A stretch of 64,000 nucleotides of DNA, taken from contig SCUB01000006.1 of NCBI GenBank assembly GCA_004297465.1, positions 26,401 through 90,400 of the forward strand, in the 5' to 3' direction. The DNA comes from Xanthobacteraceae bacterium (lineage in GTDB: Bacteria; Pseudomonadota; Alphaproteobacteria; Rhizobiales; Xanthobacteraceae). Positions 43,548 through 53,335 of this stretch are shown in pieces. A program made the position numbers and the translations under genes. How positions within the stretch are numbered: position 1 is the first letter of the stretch; each line of letters starts with the position of its first letter. A model generated the notes under the pieces. The model made no database searches, was not told where the DNA came from, and worked only from the letters and a program-made list of their open reading frames with translations.

Positions 43548-45854
43548 TCATCGCTTCTGTTTCCGTGTCGAAGCGGGACGGCGGCTCCTGCCCTTGAACT
43601 TCTCCGTGACGCGGCCACGCTTGCCCTTGTTCTGGCCCTTGCTGGCGCCGGCCTGAAGCCGCACCGGCGTACCCTGCGACAGCATCTCGAAGCGCAGCGC
43701 GCCGGCCACCGGGGCGGCCTCGACCAGGCGGACCTCGACGGCATCGCCGAGCCGGTGCATCTCGCCGCTGCGATCGCCGATCATGGCGTGGCGCGCCTCG
43801 TCGTAGTGGAAATACTCGGCGCCCAGCGTGCGCGCCGGAATGAAGCCGTCTGCGCCGGTCTCGTTGAGCTTGACGAACAGGCCGGAGCGCGTGACGCCGG
43901 CGATGCGCCCCGCGAACGTCGCGCCGATGCGGTCGGCGAGGAAATGCGCGATCAACCGGTCCACGGTTTCGCGCTCGGCGCGCATGGCGCGGCGCTCGGT
44001 GGCCGAGATGTTGGCGGCGATCTCGCCCAGCGTGGCGATGCTCTGGTCGTCGGGCAGGGCGCCGTCGCCCAGGTGCAGCGCCCGGATCAGCGCGCGGTGC
44101 ACGATCAGGTCGGCATAGCGGCGGATCGGCGAGGTGAAATGGGCGTAGCGCCGCAGGTTGAGGCCGAAATGGCCGAAATTCTCGGACGCGTATTCGGCCT
44201 GCGCCTGCGCCCGCAGCACCACCTCGTTGACCAGCGGCTCGGCGTCGCGGCCCTTGACCTCGGCGAGGATGCTGTTGAACAGCGCCGGGCGCAGCGCGCC
44301 GCTTTTCGCCAGCGGGATGTCGAGCGTCTGCAAGAACTCGCGCAGCGAGGCGATCTTCTCCATCGTCGGCTCGTCGTGGACGCGGTAGATCAGCGGTGAG
44401 CGATGCAGCTCCAGCGTCTCGGCTGCCGCGACGTTGGCGAGGATCATGAATTCCTCGATCAGCCGGTGGGCATCCAGCCGTTCCGGGGTGACGACGCGAT
44501 CCACCGTGCCGTCGGCTTTGAGCATGATCTTGCGCTCGGGCAGGTCGAGGTCGAGCGGCTCGCGGGCATCGCGCGCGCGCTTGAGCGCGGCGTAGGCCGC
44601 GTAAAGCGGCCGCAGCACGGGTTCGAGCAGTGGGCCGGTGGTGTCGTCGGGCCGGCCGTCGATGGCTCCTTGCGCCTGCGCGTAGGCGAGTTTCGCCGCC
44701 GAGCGCATCAGCACGCGGTGGAAGCTGTGGCCGCGCTTGCGGCCGTCGGCGCCGATCACCATGCGCACCGCGAGCGCGCCGCGCGGCTCGCCGGCCTTGA
44801 GCGAGCACAGGTCGTTGGAGATGCGCTCGGGCAGCATCGGCACCACGCGGTCGGGGAAGTAGACCGAATTGCCGCGCGTCACCGCCTCGCGGTCGAGCGC
44901 CGAGCCGGAGCGCACGTAGAACGCCACATCCGCGATGGCGACATTGACGATGAAGCCGCCGCGGTTGGCGGGATCGCGGTCGGCTTCGGCGTGCACCGCG
45001 TCGTCATGGTCCTTGGCGTCGGGCGGATCGATGGTCACGAGCGGGATGTCGCGCCAGTCTTCCCGGCCCGCCAGCGTCGCCGGCCTGGCGGCGTCGGCCT
45101 CGGCGAGCGCGGCGGCGGAAAACACATTGGGGATTTCGTGGGCGTGGATGGCGATCAGGCTGACCGCGCGCTCGCTCTTGAGCGAGCCGAGCCGCTCGCG
45201 CACGCGCCCCGATGGCAGGCCGACGCCGCGTCCGCGCAACAGATCGACCGCGATCAGGTCGCCGTCGCGCGCCTCGGCGGCATCGGAGGCGGCGATGGCG
45301 ATCTCGCGCCCCATCTGCTTCCTGTCGACCGGCACCAGCCGGCCGCCGCCATTGGGCAGCGCGCGGAACACGCCGAGCACGCGGTGGCGGGCGTGCTCGA
45401 TGACCTTGATGATGCGGCCCTGATGGCGGATCGCTTCGCCTTCTTCGGCGATCTCCTCGACCCGCAGGAGCGCGCGGTCGCCGACGCCGCCTACCGCGCC
45501 GGGATGGGCGCGGCGCGAGACCATGACGCGGATTTTCGGCGCCGGGCCGTGTTCGTCCTCGTCCCACTCGGTGGGGACGGCGATCAGTTCGCCGTCGCGG
45601 TCGCGCCCGGTGATGTCGGCCATCACCACGGAAGGCAGCCCGCCGGCATGATGCAGTGTGTGGCGGCGCCGCGCCACCACGCCCTCGTCGGAAAGTTCGC
45701 GCAGCATGCGCTTGAGCTCGACGCGGTCGGCGTTCCTGAGGCCGAAGGCGCGCGCGATCTCGCGGGTGCCGACCTTGCCGGGCTGGGCGCGGATGAACGT
45801 GACGATCTCGTCCCGCGTGGGAAAGGGCCGGGTGTCGCGTCTGTGTCGGGTCAC
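43548..45854 (-). CDS. rnr: Ribonuclease R
   Basis: 768 residues. Processive 3'-5' exoribonuclease of the RNB family that degrades structured RNA. Seen: N-terminal winged helix (about 12-65), cold-shock domains, RNB catalytic block IDPPDAKDHDDAV near 272-285 with the clustered Asp residues, FTSPIRRYADLIVHRAL, S1 domain (about 640-715) and a basic Lys/Arg-rich tail. It starts with GTG at 45854, overlapping the topA stop (GTGA), so translation is coupled. Confidence 0.95.
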   Translation of the reverse strand: MTRHRRDTRPFPTRDEIVTFIRAQPGKVGTREIARAFGLRNADRVELKRMLRELSDEGVVARRRHTLHHAGGLPSVVMADITGRDRDGELIAVPTEWDEDEHGPAPKIRVMVSRRAHPGAVGGVGDRALLRVEEIAEEGEAIRHQGRIIKVIEHARHRVLGVFRALPNGGGRLVPVDRKQMGREIAIAASDAAEARDGDLIAVDLLRGRGVGLPSGRVRERLGSLKSERAVSLIAIHAHEIPNVFSAAALAEADAARPATLAGREDWRDIPLVTIDPPDAKDHDDAVHAEADRDPANRGGFIVNVAIADVAFYVRSGSALDREAVTRGNSVYFPDRVVPMLPERISNDLCSLKAGEPRGALAVRMVIGADGRKRGHSFHRVLMRSAAKLAYAQAQGAIDGRPDDTTGPLLEPVLRPLYAAYAALKRARDAREPLDLDLPERKIMLKADGTVDRVVTPERLDAHRLIEEFMILANVAAAETLELHRSPLIYRVHDEPTMEKIASLREFLQTLDIPLAKSGALRPALFNSILAEVKGRDAEPLVNEVVLRAQAQAEYASENFGHFGLNLRRYAHFTSPIRRYADLIVHRALIRALHLGDGALPDDQSIATLGEIAANISATERRAMRAERETVDRLIAHFLADRIGATFAGRIAGVTRSGLFVKLNETGADGFIPARTLGAEYFHYDEARHAMIGDRSGEMHRLGDAVEVRLVEAAPVAGALRFEMLSQGTPVRLQAGASKGQNKGKRGRVTEKFKGRSRRPASTRKQKR

Positions 45855-48577
45855 GATGCTTTGCCGGCGGCCTTCTTGGTGGATTTGGCTTTGGCGGGCT
45901 TCTTGGCCGTGCTTGTGGATACCTTGGCGGCCGGCGCCTTGCGCGCGGCGGCTTTCTTCGGCGCCGGAGCCTGAGCCGCGTCGCCTGTGGGTTTCTTCGC
46001 CGCCTTGGATGTGGCCGTCGCCTTCTTGGCGGGCTTGGCCGGCGCCTTGGCTTTGACTTTCTTGCCGCCGCCCTTGGCGGCGCGGGCCTCGATCAGGCCG
46101 ACGGCCTCCTCGAGCGTGATCGTCTCCGGCGTCTTGTCGGCGGGCAACGTGGCGTTGACGCCGTTGTGGCTGACATAGGCGCCATAGCGGCCGTTCTTGA
46201 CGGTGATGACGCCGCCCTGCGTCGGATGCTCGCCGAGCGATTTGCCGGGATCGGCGCCGAAGCGGCGGCGGCCCGGGCCCTTGGCCTGCTTCTCGGCGAT
46301 CAGGGTGACGGCGCGGTTGATGCCGACGGTGAGCACGTCGTCGCCGGCTTCCAGGCTGGCGTAGGTCTTCTCGTGCTGCACGTAGGGACCGAACCGTCCG
46401 ATGCCGGCCTTGATGATCTCGCCGGTTTCGGGATGGTGGCCGACCTCGCGCGGCAGCGACAGCAGCCCCAGCGCGACATCGAGCTCGATGTCGCCGGGCG
46501 TCATGCCCTTGGGGAGGCTGGCGCGTTTCGGTTTCTCGCCGTCCTTGGCCTCGCCGAGCTGGATGTAGGGGCCGAAGCGGCCGGCGCGCACGGTGACGTC
46601 GAGGCCTGTTTCGGGATCGACGCCGAGGCTGCGGGTGGCGCTTTCGCCCTCGCCGCCGGAAGCAAGCGGCCGGGTGTGTCGGCACTCGGGATAGTTCGTG
46701 CAGCCGACGAAGGCGCCGAAGCGGCCGATCTTCAGGTTGAGCCGTCCGGTGCCGCAGGTCGGGCACAGCCGCGGATCGCTGCCGTCCTCGCGCGGCGGAA
46801 AGATGTGCGGCGCCAGCATTTCGTCGAGCGCGTCGAGCACATGGGTGACGCGCAGGTCCTTGATGTCCTCGACCGCGGCGATGAAGTCGCGCCAGAAGTC
46901 GCGCAGCACCTCGCGCCAGGCGATCTCGTTGTTGGAGATGCGGTCGAGCTGCTCCTCGAGCGAGGCGGTGAAGTCGTATTCGACGTAATGGGCGAAGAAG
47001 TTCTCGAGGAACGCCACCACGACGCGGCCCTTGTCCTCGGGAACGAGGCGCTTCTTGTCGAGCCGCACATAACTGCGGTCCTTGAGCACCTGCAGGATCG
47101 AGGCGTAGGTGGAGGGGCGGCCGATGCCCAGTTCCTCCATGCGCTTGACCAGGGACGCTTCGGAGAAGCGCGGCGGCGGCTCGGTGAAATGCTGCGTGAC
47201 CGTGAGGTCGCGGCGTTCCAGCGCCTCGCCTTCGCTTATCGCGGGCAGGCGGCGGGTGTCCTCGTCATCGGAATCCTCGTCGCGGCTTTCCTGATAGAGC
47301 GTGAGGAAGCCGTCGAACTTGACCACCGTGCCGGTGGCGCGCAGGTCGATGGTGCGGCCGCCGGCGCGGGCGGCGATATCGACGGTGGTGCGTTCGAGCT
47401 CGGCCGATTCCATCTGGCTGGCGATGGTGCGCAGCCAGATCAGTTCGTAGAGCTTGGCCTGCTCGGCATCGAGATAGCGGCGCACGTCCTTGGGGCGGCG
47501 CGTCAGGTCGGTGGGGCGGATCGCCTCGTGAGCTTCCTGCGCGTTCTTGGCCTTGGTCTGGTACATGCGCGGCGAAGAAGGCACGTAGTCCTTGCCGTAG
47601 TCCTTCGCGATGACGTTGCGCGCGCTCGTGATGGCTTCGGGGGCGATCTGCACGCCGTCGGTACGCATATAGGTGATGAGGCCGACGGTTTCGCCGCCGA
47701 TGTCGGTGCCCTCGTAGAGCCGCTGCGCGAGACGCATGGTGTGGGCCGGCGCGAAGCCGAACTTGCGGCTGGCTTCCTGCTGCAGCGTCGAGGTGGTGAA
47801 CGGCGCGTAAGGGTGCCGCCGCGCCGGCTTGGCCTCGACCGAGGTGACGCTGTAGGCGGCTGCGAGCAGGGCGGCCTTGAAGGCCTCGGCTTCCGCCCCG
47901 GTGCCGATGTCGAGACGCTGGATCTTCTTGCCGTCGGCGCCGACCAGACGCGCCTCGAAGGTGTCGCCGCGCGGCGTCGCAAGCTGCGCCACGATCGACC
48001 AGTATTCGCGCGGGACGAACTTCTCGATCTCCAGCTCGCGGTCGCACACCAGCCGCAGCGCCACCGACTGCACGCGCCCCGCCGAGCGCGCGCCCGGCAG
48101 TTTGCGCCACAGCACGGGGGAGAGCGTGAAGCCGACCAGATAGTCGAGCGCGCGGCGCGCCATGTAGGCGTCGACCAGCGCGCCGTCGATCTGGCGCGGA
48201 TGGTTCATCGCTTCCGTCACCGCCTGCTTGGTGATGGCGTTGAACACCACGCGCTCGATGGTCTGATCTTTAAGCGCGCGCTTTTCCCTGAGCACTTCGA
48301 GCACGTGCCAGGAGATCGCCTCGCCCTCGCGGTCGGGGTCGGTGGCGAGGATCAGCTTGTCGGCGCCCTTGACCGCCCTGGCGATGTCGCTGAGTCGTTT
48401 CGCGGCCTTGGGATCCACCTCCCAGATCATGTGGAAATCGGCGTCCGGATCGACCGATCCGTTCTTGGCGGGCAGGTCGCGGATATGGCCGAATGAGGCC
48501 AGCACCTCATAGGAGGGGCCCAGATACTTATTGATCGTCTTGGCCTTTGCGGGCGATTCGACAATGACGATATTCAT
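45851..48577 (-). CDS. topA: DNA topoisomerase I
   Basis: 908 residues from ATG 48577, which gives the canonical MNIVIVESPAKAKTINKYLG start; the longer frame to 48760 has no support. Relaxes negative supercoils. Seen: Toprim motif ATDPDREGEAISWH near 80-93; active-site Tyr in GLITYMRTDG near 301; one clear C4 zinc finger near 603-632 (CPTCGTG...FVGCTNYPEC); several C-terminal TopA repeats; a Lys/Ala/Pro-rich tail of about 70 residues (from about 837), common in Hyphomicrobiales. Coupled with rnr. Confidence 0.96.
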   Translation of the reverse strand: MNIVIVESPAKAKTINKYLGPSYEVLASFGHIRDLPAKNGSVDPDADFHMIWEVDPKAAKRLSDIARAVKGADKLILATDPDREGEAISWHVLEVLREKRALKDQTIERVVFNAITKQAVTEAMNHPRQIDGALVDAYMARRALDYLVGFTLSPVLWRKLPGARSAGRVQSVALRLVCDRELEIEKFVPREYWSIVAQLATPRGDTFEARLVGADGKKIQRLDIGTGAEAEAFKAALLAAAYSVTSVEAKPARRHPYAPFTTSTLQQEASRKFGFAPAHTMRLAQRLYEGTDIGGETVGLITYMRTDGVQIAPEAITSARNVIAKDYGKDYVPSSPRMYQTKAKNAQEAHEAIRPTDLTRRPKDVRRYLDAEQAKLYELIWLRTIASQMESAELERTTVDIAARAGGRTIDLRATGTVVKFDGFLTLYQESRDEDSDDEDTRRLPAISEGEALERRDLTVTQHFTEPPPRFSEASLVKRMEELGIGRPSTYASILQVLKDRSYVRLDKKRLVPEDKGRVVVAFLENFFAHYVEYDFTASLEEQLDRISNNEIAWREVLRDFWRDFIAAVEDIKDLRVTHVLDALDEMLAPHIFPPREDGSDPRLCPTCGTGRLNLKIGRFGAFVGCTNYPECRHTRPLASGGEGESATRSLGVDPETGLDVTVRAGRFGPYIQLGEAKDGEKPKRASLPKGMTPGDIELDVALGLLSLPREVGHHPETGEIIKAGIGRFGPYVQHEKTYASLEAGDDVLTVGINRAVTLIAEKQAKGPGRRRFGADPGKSLGEHPTQGGVITVKNGRYGAYVSHNGVNATLPADKTPETITLEEAVGLIEARAAKGGGKKVKAKAPAKPAKKATATSKAAKKPTGDAAQAPAPKKAAARKAPAAKVSTSTAKKPAKAKSTKKAAGKAS

Positions 48578-48813
48578 GCAAACCCAATGGCTTAGCGGTA
48601 AATAGGGAAGTGGCGACGGGCCTCTTTGCGGCACCGCATCAGGGCCGAACATGGGTAAAGAAGCCCGGCCTGTCAAATCCGCCCCACCATGCCCGGTCAA
48701 TATGACCATGCTAAATAGTGGTGAAAATACCAAAGCGTTTACTTCAGGTTGCACTCGCATAAGATGATAATTATATATAATACAACTTAAGAGATCAGCG
48801 GCGGCCTCCTGTC

Positions 48814-49053
48814 ATGAAGAGCGTGCGCGGTATCCCGGGGGAGCGAAGCGGCGGCGAGCCGGATCAGGCCTCCGCGGCGTCGCCGTTCGCCTTGCGGCGG
48901 CAGGTTTCGCTGGAAACGGCCAGCTATATCGGCGCGATGGCGGGCGAGCTGTCGCAGCTCGCGCGCCGCGACGGGCTTGCAACCGTGAGCTACCTGCTCG
49001 ACATGGTCCAGCTCGAGGCCGAGCAGGTGGCGCGCGACCGCCTGCTGCGCTGA
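48814..49053 (+). CDS. Small conserved hypothetical protein
   Basis: 79 residues. Disordered first 25 residues, then an amphipathic helical part: RRQVSLETASYIGAMAGELSQLARRDGLATVSYLLDMVQLEAE in parts. Coding character is good and it lies between topA and dprA on the opposite strand, a place where similar small proteins are seen in relatives. No ribosome site is evident for the ATG at 48814. Upstream DNA (48700-48800) is AT-rich and may hold its promoter. Function unknown. Confidence 0.6.
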   Translation: MKSVRGIPGERSGGEPDQASAASPFALRRQVSLETASYIGAMAGELSQLARRDGLATVSYLLDMVQLEAEQVARDRLLR

Positions 49054-49055
49054 CC

Positions 49056-50210
49056 TCACCGCAGCGAGATCAGGTTGGCGCCGTGGTGTTCGAGGCGCCC
49101 GGCGAGTTCGAGTTCGAGCAGCACCGTGCGCACGATGGCCGGGGAAATCTCCGACAGCCGGATCAGGTCGTCGATGCCGAGCGGCGCCGGTCCGAGCAGC
49201 GTGACAATGCGGGCGCGATGACTGTCCTCGGGATCGCGCACGAGGGGCGCGACATTTTCCGGCTCGGCCATCGGCAGCTCGACCGGCTGGCCGAGGATGG
49301 GATTGACCGCGTTGATGATGTCGGCGGCCTCGGTGACCAGGATGGCGCCCTGCTTGATCAGGCTGTTGGTGCCGGCGGCGCGCGGATCGATCGGCGAGCC
49401 GGGCACGGCGAACACCTCGCGGCCCTGTTCGCCGGCCATGCGCGCCGTGATCAGCGATCCCGAACGATAGGCGGCCTCGACCACCACGACGCCGAGCGCG
49501 GCGCCGGAAATGAGCCGGTTGCGGCGGGGGAAGTCGCGGCCGCGCGGGCTGTGCTCCAGCGGCATTTCCGAGATCGCCGCGCCGCCGGCGTCCAGAATGG
49601 CGCGCATCAGCGGCTCGTGCTCGGGCGGGTAGAGGCGGGCGTGGCCGCCGGCCAGCACGGCGATGGTGCCGGCGGCAAGGCTTGCCCTGTGCGCGGCGGC
49701 GTCGATGCCGCGCGCCAGTCCCGAGATGATGACGAAGCCGGCCTCGCCGAGTTCGCGGCTGATCTGCTCGGCGAATTTCAGGCCGGCGCCGGAGGCGTTG
49801 CGCGATCCCACCACGGCGATGGCGCTGTTCATCAGCGTCGCCGCGCCGCCGCGCACCGCAAGCAGCGGCGGGGCGTCATCGATCATGGCCAGCCGCGGCG
49901 GATAGCCGGGCTCGCCGGACGTGACGAAACTGACGCCCAGACGCTGCGACAGCGCGATCTCGCGCATCGCCTCGTCGCGGCTCATGATGCGTCCCGGCCG
50001 CATCGCGCCGCCGCGCCGCGCCAGTTCCGGCAGCGCATCGAGCGCGGCGCGGGCGCCGCCGAGATGATTGATCAAGGTGCGGAAGGTGCGCGGACCGACG
50101 CGCTCGCTGCGGATCAGGCGCAGCCAGTCGATGCGCTGCTCGTCGCTCAGACGCGGTGTGTCGGTGCCGGATTGGTTCAACGCGAGTTTTCCGTCGGGCT
50201 GGGGCAGCAT
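49056..50210 (-). CDS. dprA: DNA-processing protein DprA
   Basis: 384 residues from ATG 50210; an ATG at 50234 would add eight. Loads RecA on incoming single-stranded DNA during transformation. Seen: N-terminal SAM-like part, Rossmann-type core with [65 protein letters not shown], and a C-terminal winged helix. In this lineage it is a standard member of the plsY-dprA-topA run even without known competence. Three bases separate it from the convergent small gene. Confidence 0.95.
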   Translation of the reverse strand: MLPQPDGKLALNQSGTDTPRLSDEQRIDWLRLIRSERVGPRTFRTLINHLGGARAALDALPELARRGGAMRPGRIMSRDEAMREIALSQRLGVSFVTSGEPGYPPRLAMIDDAPPLLAVRGGAATLMNSAIAVVGSRNASGAGLKFAEQISRELGEAGFVIISGLARGIDAAAHRASLAAGTIAVLAGGHARLYPPEHEPLMRAILDAGGAAISEMPLEHSPRGRDFPRRNRLISGAALGVVVVEAAYRSGSLITARMAGEQGREVFAVPGSPIDPRAAGTNSLIKQGAILVTEAADIINAVNPILGQPVELPMAEPENVAPLVRDPEDSHRARIVTLLGPAPLGIDDLIRLSEISPAIVRTVLLELELAGRLEHHGANLISLR

Positions 50211-50326
50211 CGCCCAACTTCGGCGGCGCCACAACCCTCGCGGGAATACCGATGGATTAAAATGCGGATGCGGCGCGCTGGCAGCAGGCTCGCGTCGATC
50301 AGATCAAGGGTGAATCCGTCCAGGAC

Positions 50327-50920
50327 TTACTTCTTGGCGCCGATGCGGCCCTCGCTGCCGCTCATGAGGCGGGCGATGTTGTCGCGGTGCTTGATCCACA
50401 GCAGCACCGTCATGCCGGCCAGCGCCAGCGCCAGCGTGGCATCGCCCCGCCACCACACGAACAACGGAGTGAGCAGGCTCGCCACCAGCGCGGAGAGCGA
50501 GGAATAGCGCGTCAGCGCCGCGACCACGAGCCACACCGCGCAGAACGCCAACGCCGCGGGCCATGCCAGACCGAGCGCGACGCCGATATAGGTGGCGACG
50601 CCCTTGCCGCCCTTGAACTGCAGCCACAGCGGGAACATGTGGCCGAGGAACGCGCCCAGGCCCGCCGCCAGCGCCGGTTCGCGGCCATACAGCAGGCCGG
50701 TGATCAGCACGGCGATGGTGCCCTTGAGCATGTCGCTGACGAGCGTTGCCGCCGCCAGTCCCTTGCGCCCGGTGCGCAGCACGTTGGTGGCGCCGATGTT
50801 GCCCGAGCCGATCGAGCGCAGGTCGGCGGTGCCGGCGAGCCGGGTGAAGATCAGCCCGAACGGGATGGCGCCGAGCAGGTAGCCGAACACGAACGAGACC
50901 GGGACGATGATGGATGACAT
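50327..50920 (-). CDS. plsY: Glycerol-3-phosphate acyltransferase PlsY
   Basis: 197 residues, start ATG 50920. Inner-membrane enzyme that acylates glycerol 3-phosphate with acyl phosphate, the first committed step of phospholipid synthesis. Seen: five hydrophobic segments and the three PlsY motifs: [42 protein letters not shown], and SLSALVASL near the C-terminus. It follows pyrC by 11 bases. Confidence 0.95.
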   Translation of the reverse strand: MSSIIVPVSFVFGYLLGAIPFGLIFTRLAGTADLRSIGSGNIGATNVLRTGRKGLAAATLVSDMLKGTIAVLITGLLYGREPALAAGLGAFLGHMFPLWLQFKGGKGVATYIGVALGLAWPAALAFCAVWLVVAALTRYSSLSALVASLLTPLFVWWRGDATLALALAGMTVLLWIKHRDNIARLMSGSEGRIGAKK

Positions 50921-50931
50921 TTTTGCGCCCC

Positions 50932-52248
50932 TCACGCGGCCGGCTGCGCCGCGTGCTCGAACACGGTGCGGCCGCCGACGATGGTGCGCGCGGCGCGCCC
51001 CGTGAAGCGCGCCTCGTCGAACGGCGTGTTCTTGCACTTCGACCTGAGGTCGATGGGATCGAGCACCCACGGCGTGTCCATGTCGATGACCACGATGTCG
51101 GCGGGCGCGCCGGCGCGCAAGGTTCCGCCGGGCAGGCCGAGCAGTTCGGCCGGCCGTGTCGACATGGCGCGGATCAGCGCCGGCAGGCCGATCTCGTTGC
51201 CGTGGACGAGGCGAAGGCCCGCCGCCAGCATGGTTTCGAGGCCGACGGCACCGGGCGCGGCCTCGGCGAACGGCAGACGCTTGGTTTCGACGTCCTGCGG
51301 ATTGTGGTCGGACACCACCACGTCGATCAGCCCGGAGGCCACGGCCGCGATCACCGCCATGCGGTCGCCCTCGGTGCGCAGCGGCGGCGCGAGCTTGAGG
51401 TAAGTGCGGTAGGGGCCGACGTCGGTTTCGTTGAGGGTAATGTGGTTGATCGAGGCCGACGCGGTGACGGCGTGACCGGCCTCGCGCGCCTTGCGCAGGA
51501 TGTCGAGCGACTGGGCGCACGACAGCGCCGCCGCGTGGTAGCGTCCGCCGGTCAGCGCGACCAGGCGCATGTCGCGCTCCAGCATGACGGCTTCCGCCGC
51601 GGTCGGCACGCCGTGCAGGCCGAGCCGCGCGGCGAATTCGCCCTCGTTCATGACGCCTTCGCCGACCAGGTTGACGTCCTCGGTGTAGTGCACGATCAGC
51701 GCATCGAAATCGCGCGCGTAGGTCAGCGCGCGGCGCATCACCTGGGCGTTCATCACGCTTTTGTCGGCGTCGGTGAAGGCGACGGCGCCGGCGGCCTTCA
51801 GAAGCCCGATCTCGGTCATCTCCTCGCCGGCCAGTCCCTTGGTGAGCGCCGCCATGGGATGGATGTTGACGATCGCGGTGTCGCGCGCGCGCCGCAGCAG
51901 GAAATCGACGGTGGCCGAATTGTCGATGGCCGGATTGGTGTCGGGCTGGCAGATCACGGTGGTGATGCCGCCGGCCGCCGCCGCCTGGCTGGCCGAGGCC
52001 AGGCTCTCGCGATGGCTCGCGCCGGGCTCGCCGATGAAGGCTCGCATGTCGACCAGGCCGGGCGCCACCACCATGCCGTTGCAGTTGATGATCTCGGTGC
52101 CCTCGGGAACGCCGGCGGCGCCGATGCCGCGCCGCGCCTCGCGGATCACGCCGTCGGCGATCAGCACGTCGCCGGGGCCGTCGAGATCGCGCGAGGGATC
52201 GATCAGGCGGGCGTTGGCGAGCAGCAGGGGGCGGCGTTCGGTCAGCAT
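50932..52248 (-). CDS. pyrC: Dihydroorotase-like protein lacking the HxH metal site
   Basis: 438 residues, amidohydrolase TIM barrel, type I dihydroorotase relative. The canonical D-x-H-x-H-x-R-x-P-G reads [10 protein letters not shown] here: the two metal-binding His are Arg69 and Phe71, and the substrate Arg is Gly. Other blocks remain ([39 protein letters not shown]). Such pseudo-dihydroorotases (PyrC', PyrX) assemble with aspartate transcarbamoylase; pyrB is directly upstream with a four-base gap. I infer a structural or non-catalytic role, with the active dihydroorotase elsewhere. Many databases label this pyrC. Confidence 0.85.
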   Translation of the reverse strand: MLTERRPLLLANARLIDPSRDLDGPGDVLIADGVIREARRGIGAAGVPEGTEIINCNGMVVAPGLVDMRAFIGEPGASHRESLASASQAAAAGGITTVICQPDTNPAIDNSATVDFLLRRARDTAIVNIHPMAALTKGLAGEEMTEIGLLKAAGAVAFTDADKSVMNAQVMRRALTYARDFDALIVHYTEDVNLVGEGVMNEGEFAARLGLHGVPTAAEAVMLERDMRLVALTGGRYHAAALSCAQSLDILRKAREAGHAVTASASINHITLNETDVGPYRTYLKLAPPLRTEGDRMAVIAAVASGLIDVVVSDHNPQDVETKRLPFAEAAPGAVGLETMLAAGLRLVHGNEIGLPALIRAMSTRPAELLGLPGGTLRAGAPADIVVIDMDTPWVLDPIDLRSKCKNTPFDEARFTGRAARTIVGGRTVFEHAAQPAA

Positions 52249-52252
52249 GATC

Positions 52253-53206
52253 TCACGCGTTGGGCAGGTTGCGGGCCAGCGCCTCGAGCACCGCCATGCG
52301 TACGGCGACGCCCATCTCGACCTGTTCGCGGATCAGCGATTGCGCGCCGTCGGCGACTGAGGAGTCGATCTCGACGCCGCGGTTCATCGGCCCCGGATGC
52401 ATCACCAGCGCGTCGGGCTTGGCGTAGGCGAGCTTCTTCTGGTCGAGTCCGTAATAATAGAAGTATTCCTGGCTCGACGGCACGAACGAGCCGTTCATGC
52501 GCTCGCGCTGCAATCTGAGCATCATCACGATGTCGGCGCCGTTCAGTCCCTCGCGCATGTCGCGGGTGACCCCCACGCCCATGTGCTCGATGCCGGGCGG
52601 CAACAGGGTCGAGGGCGCCACCACGCGCACCCGCGCGCCCATGGTGGTGAGCAGGATGATGTTGGAGCGTGCCACGCGCGAGTGCAGCACGTCGCCGCAG
52701 ATGGCGATGGTCAGCCCTTCGAGCCGGTTCTTGTTGCGGCGGATGGTGAGCGCGTCGAGCAGCGCCTGGGTCGGATGCTCGTGGGCGCCGTCGCCGGCGT
52801 TGATGACCGAGCCGTCGACTTTTCGCGCCAGCAGTTCCACCGCGCCGGAAGCGTGATGGCGCATCACCAGGATGTCGGGATGCATGGCGTTGAGGGTGAC
52901 CGCGGTGTCGATCAGCGTCTCGCCCTTGCGCATCGAGGACGAGGCCACCGACATGTTCATGACGTCGGCGCCGAGCCGCTTGCCGGCGATCTCGAACGAG
53001 GATTGCGTGCGGGTCGAGGCTTCGAAGAACAGGTTGATCTGGGTGCGGCCGCGCAGCGTGGTGCGCTTCTTCTCGACCTGGCGGTTGAGGTCGACGAATT
53101 CCTCGGCAAGATCGAGCAGGCCGGTGATGTCGCTCTTGGATAGTCCTTCGATGCCCAACAGGTGCCGGTGGGCGAGGACGAACGACGATTTCGGTTCAGG
53201 GGTCAT
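52253..53206 (-). CDS. pyrB: Aspartate carbamoyltransferase catalytic subunit
   Basis: 317 residues from ATG 53206. Condenses carbamoyl phosphate and aspartate in pyrimidine synthesis. Seen: carbamoyl-phosphate site [46 protein letters not shown], and the aspartate loop [13 protein letters not shown]. Head of the pyrB-pyrC-plsY-dprA-topA-rnr run. No regulatory pyrI is present, as expected for the class with a pseudo-dihydroorotase partner. Confidence 0.96.
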   Translation of the reverse strand: MTPEPKSSFVLAHRHLLGIEGLSKSDITGLLDLAEEFVDLNRQVEKKRTTLRGRTQINLFFEASTRTQSSFEIAGKRLGADVMNMSVASSSMRKGETLIDTAVTLNAMHPDILVMRHHASGAVELLARKVDGSVINAGDGAHEHPTQALLDALTIRRNKNRLEGLTIAICGDVLHSRVARSNIILLTTMGARVRVVAPSTLLPPGIEHMGVGVTRDMREGLNGADIVMMLRLQRERMNGSFVPSSQEYFYYYGLDQKKLAYAKPDALVMHPGPMNRGVEIDSSVADGAQSLIREQVEMGVAVRMAVLEALARNLPNA

Positions 53207-53335
53207 TAAAGTCGGTTCTATAGGCGGTTGGACAACCCCCGGCAAGCATTGAAATCAGGACCGCGGAAACTTTCCCCCACTGTGTTAGGATCATGGCTGG
53301 CAAGGTTAATCCCGCAAGATCAGGAGATCCACGCC

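Noticed and set aside
45880..46070. Separate Lys/Ala-rich histone-like gene inside topA
   Set aside because: This is the C-terminal tail of TopA in frame, without its own start or ribosome site.
46166..48496. 776-codon plus-strand frame antisense to topA
   Set aside because: Shadow frame; topA has all family motifs.
50914..52518. 534-codon plus-strand frame across plsY-pyrC-pyrB
   Set aside because: Antisense to three genes; low-complexity composition.
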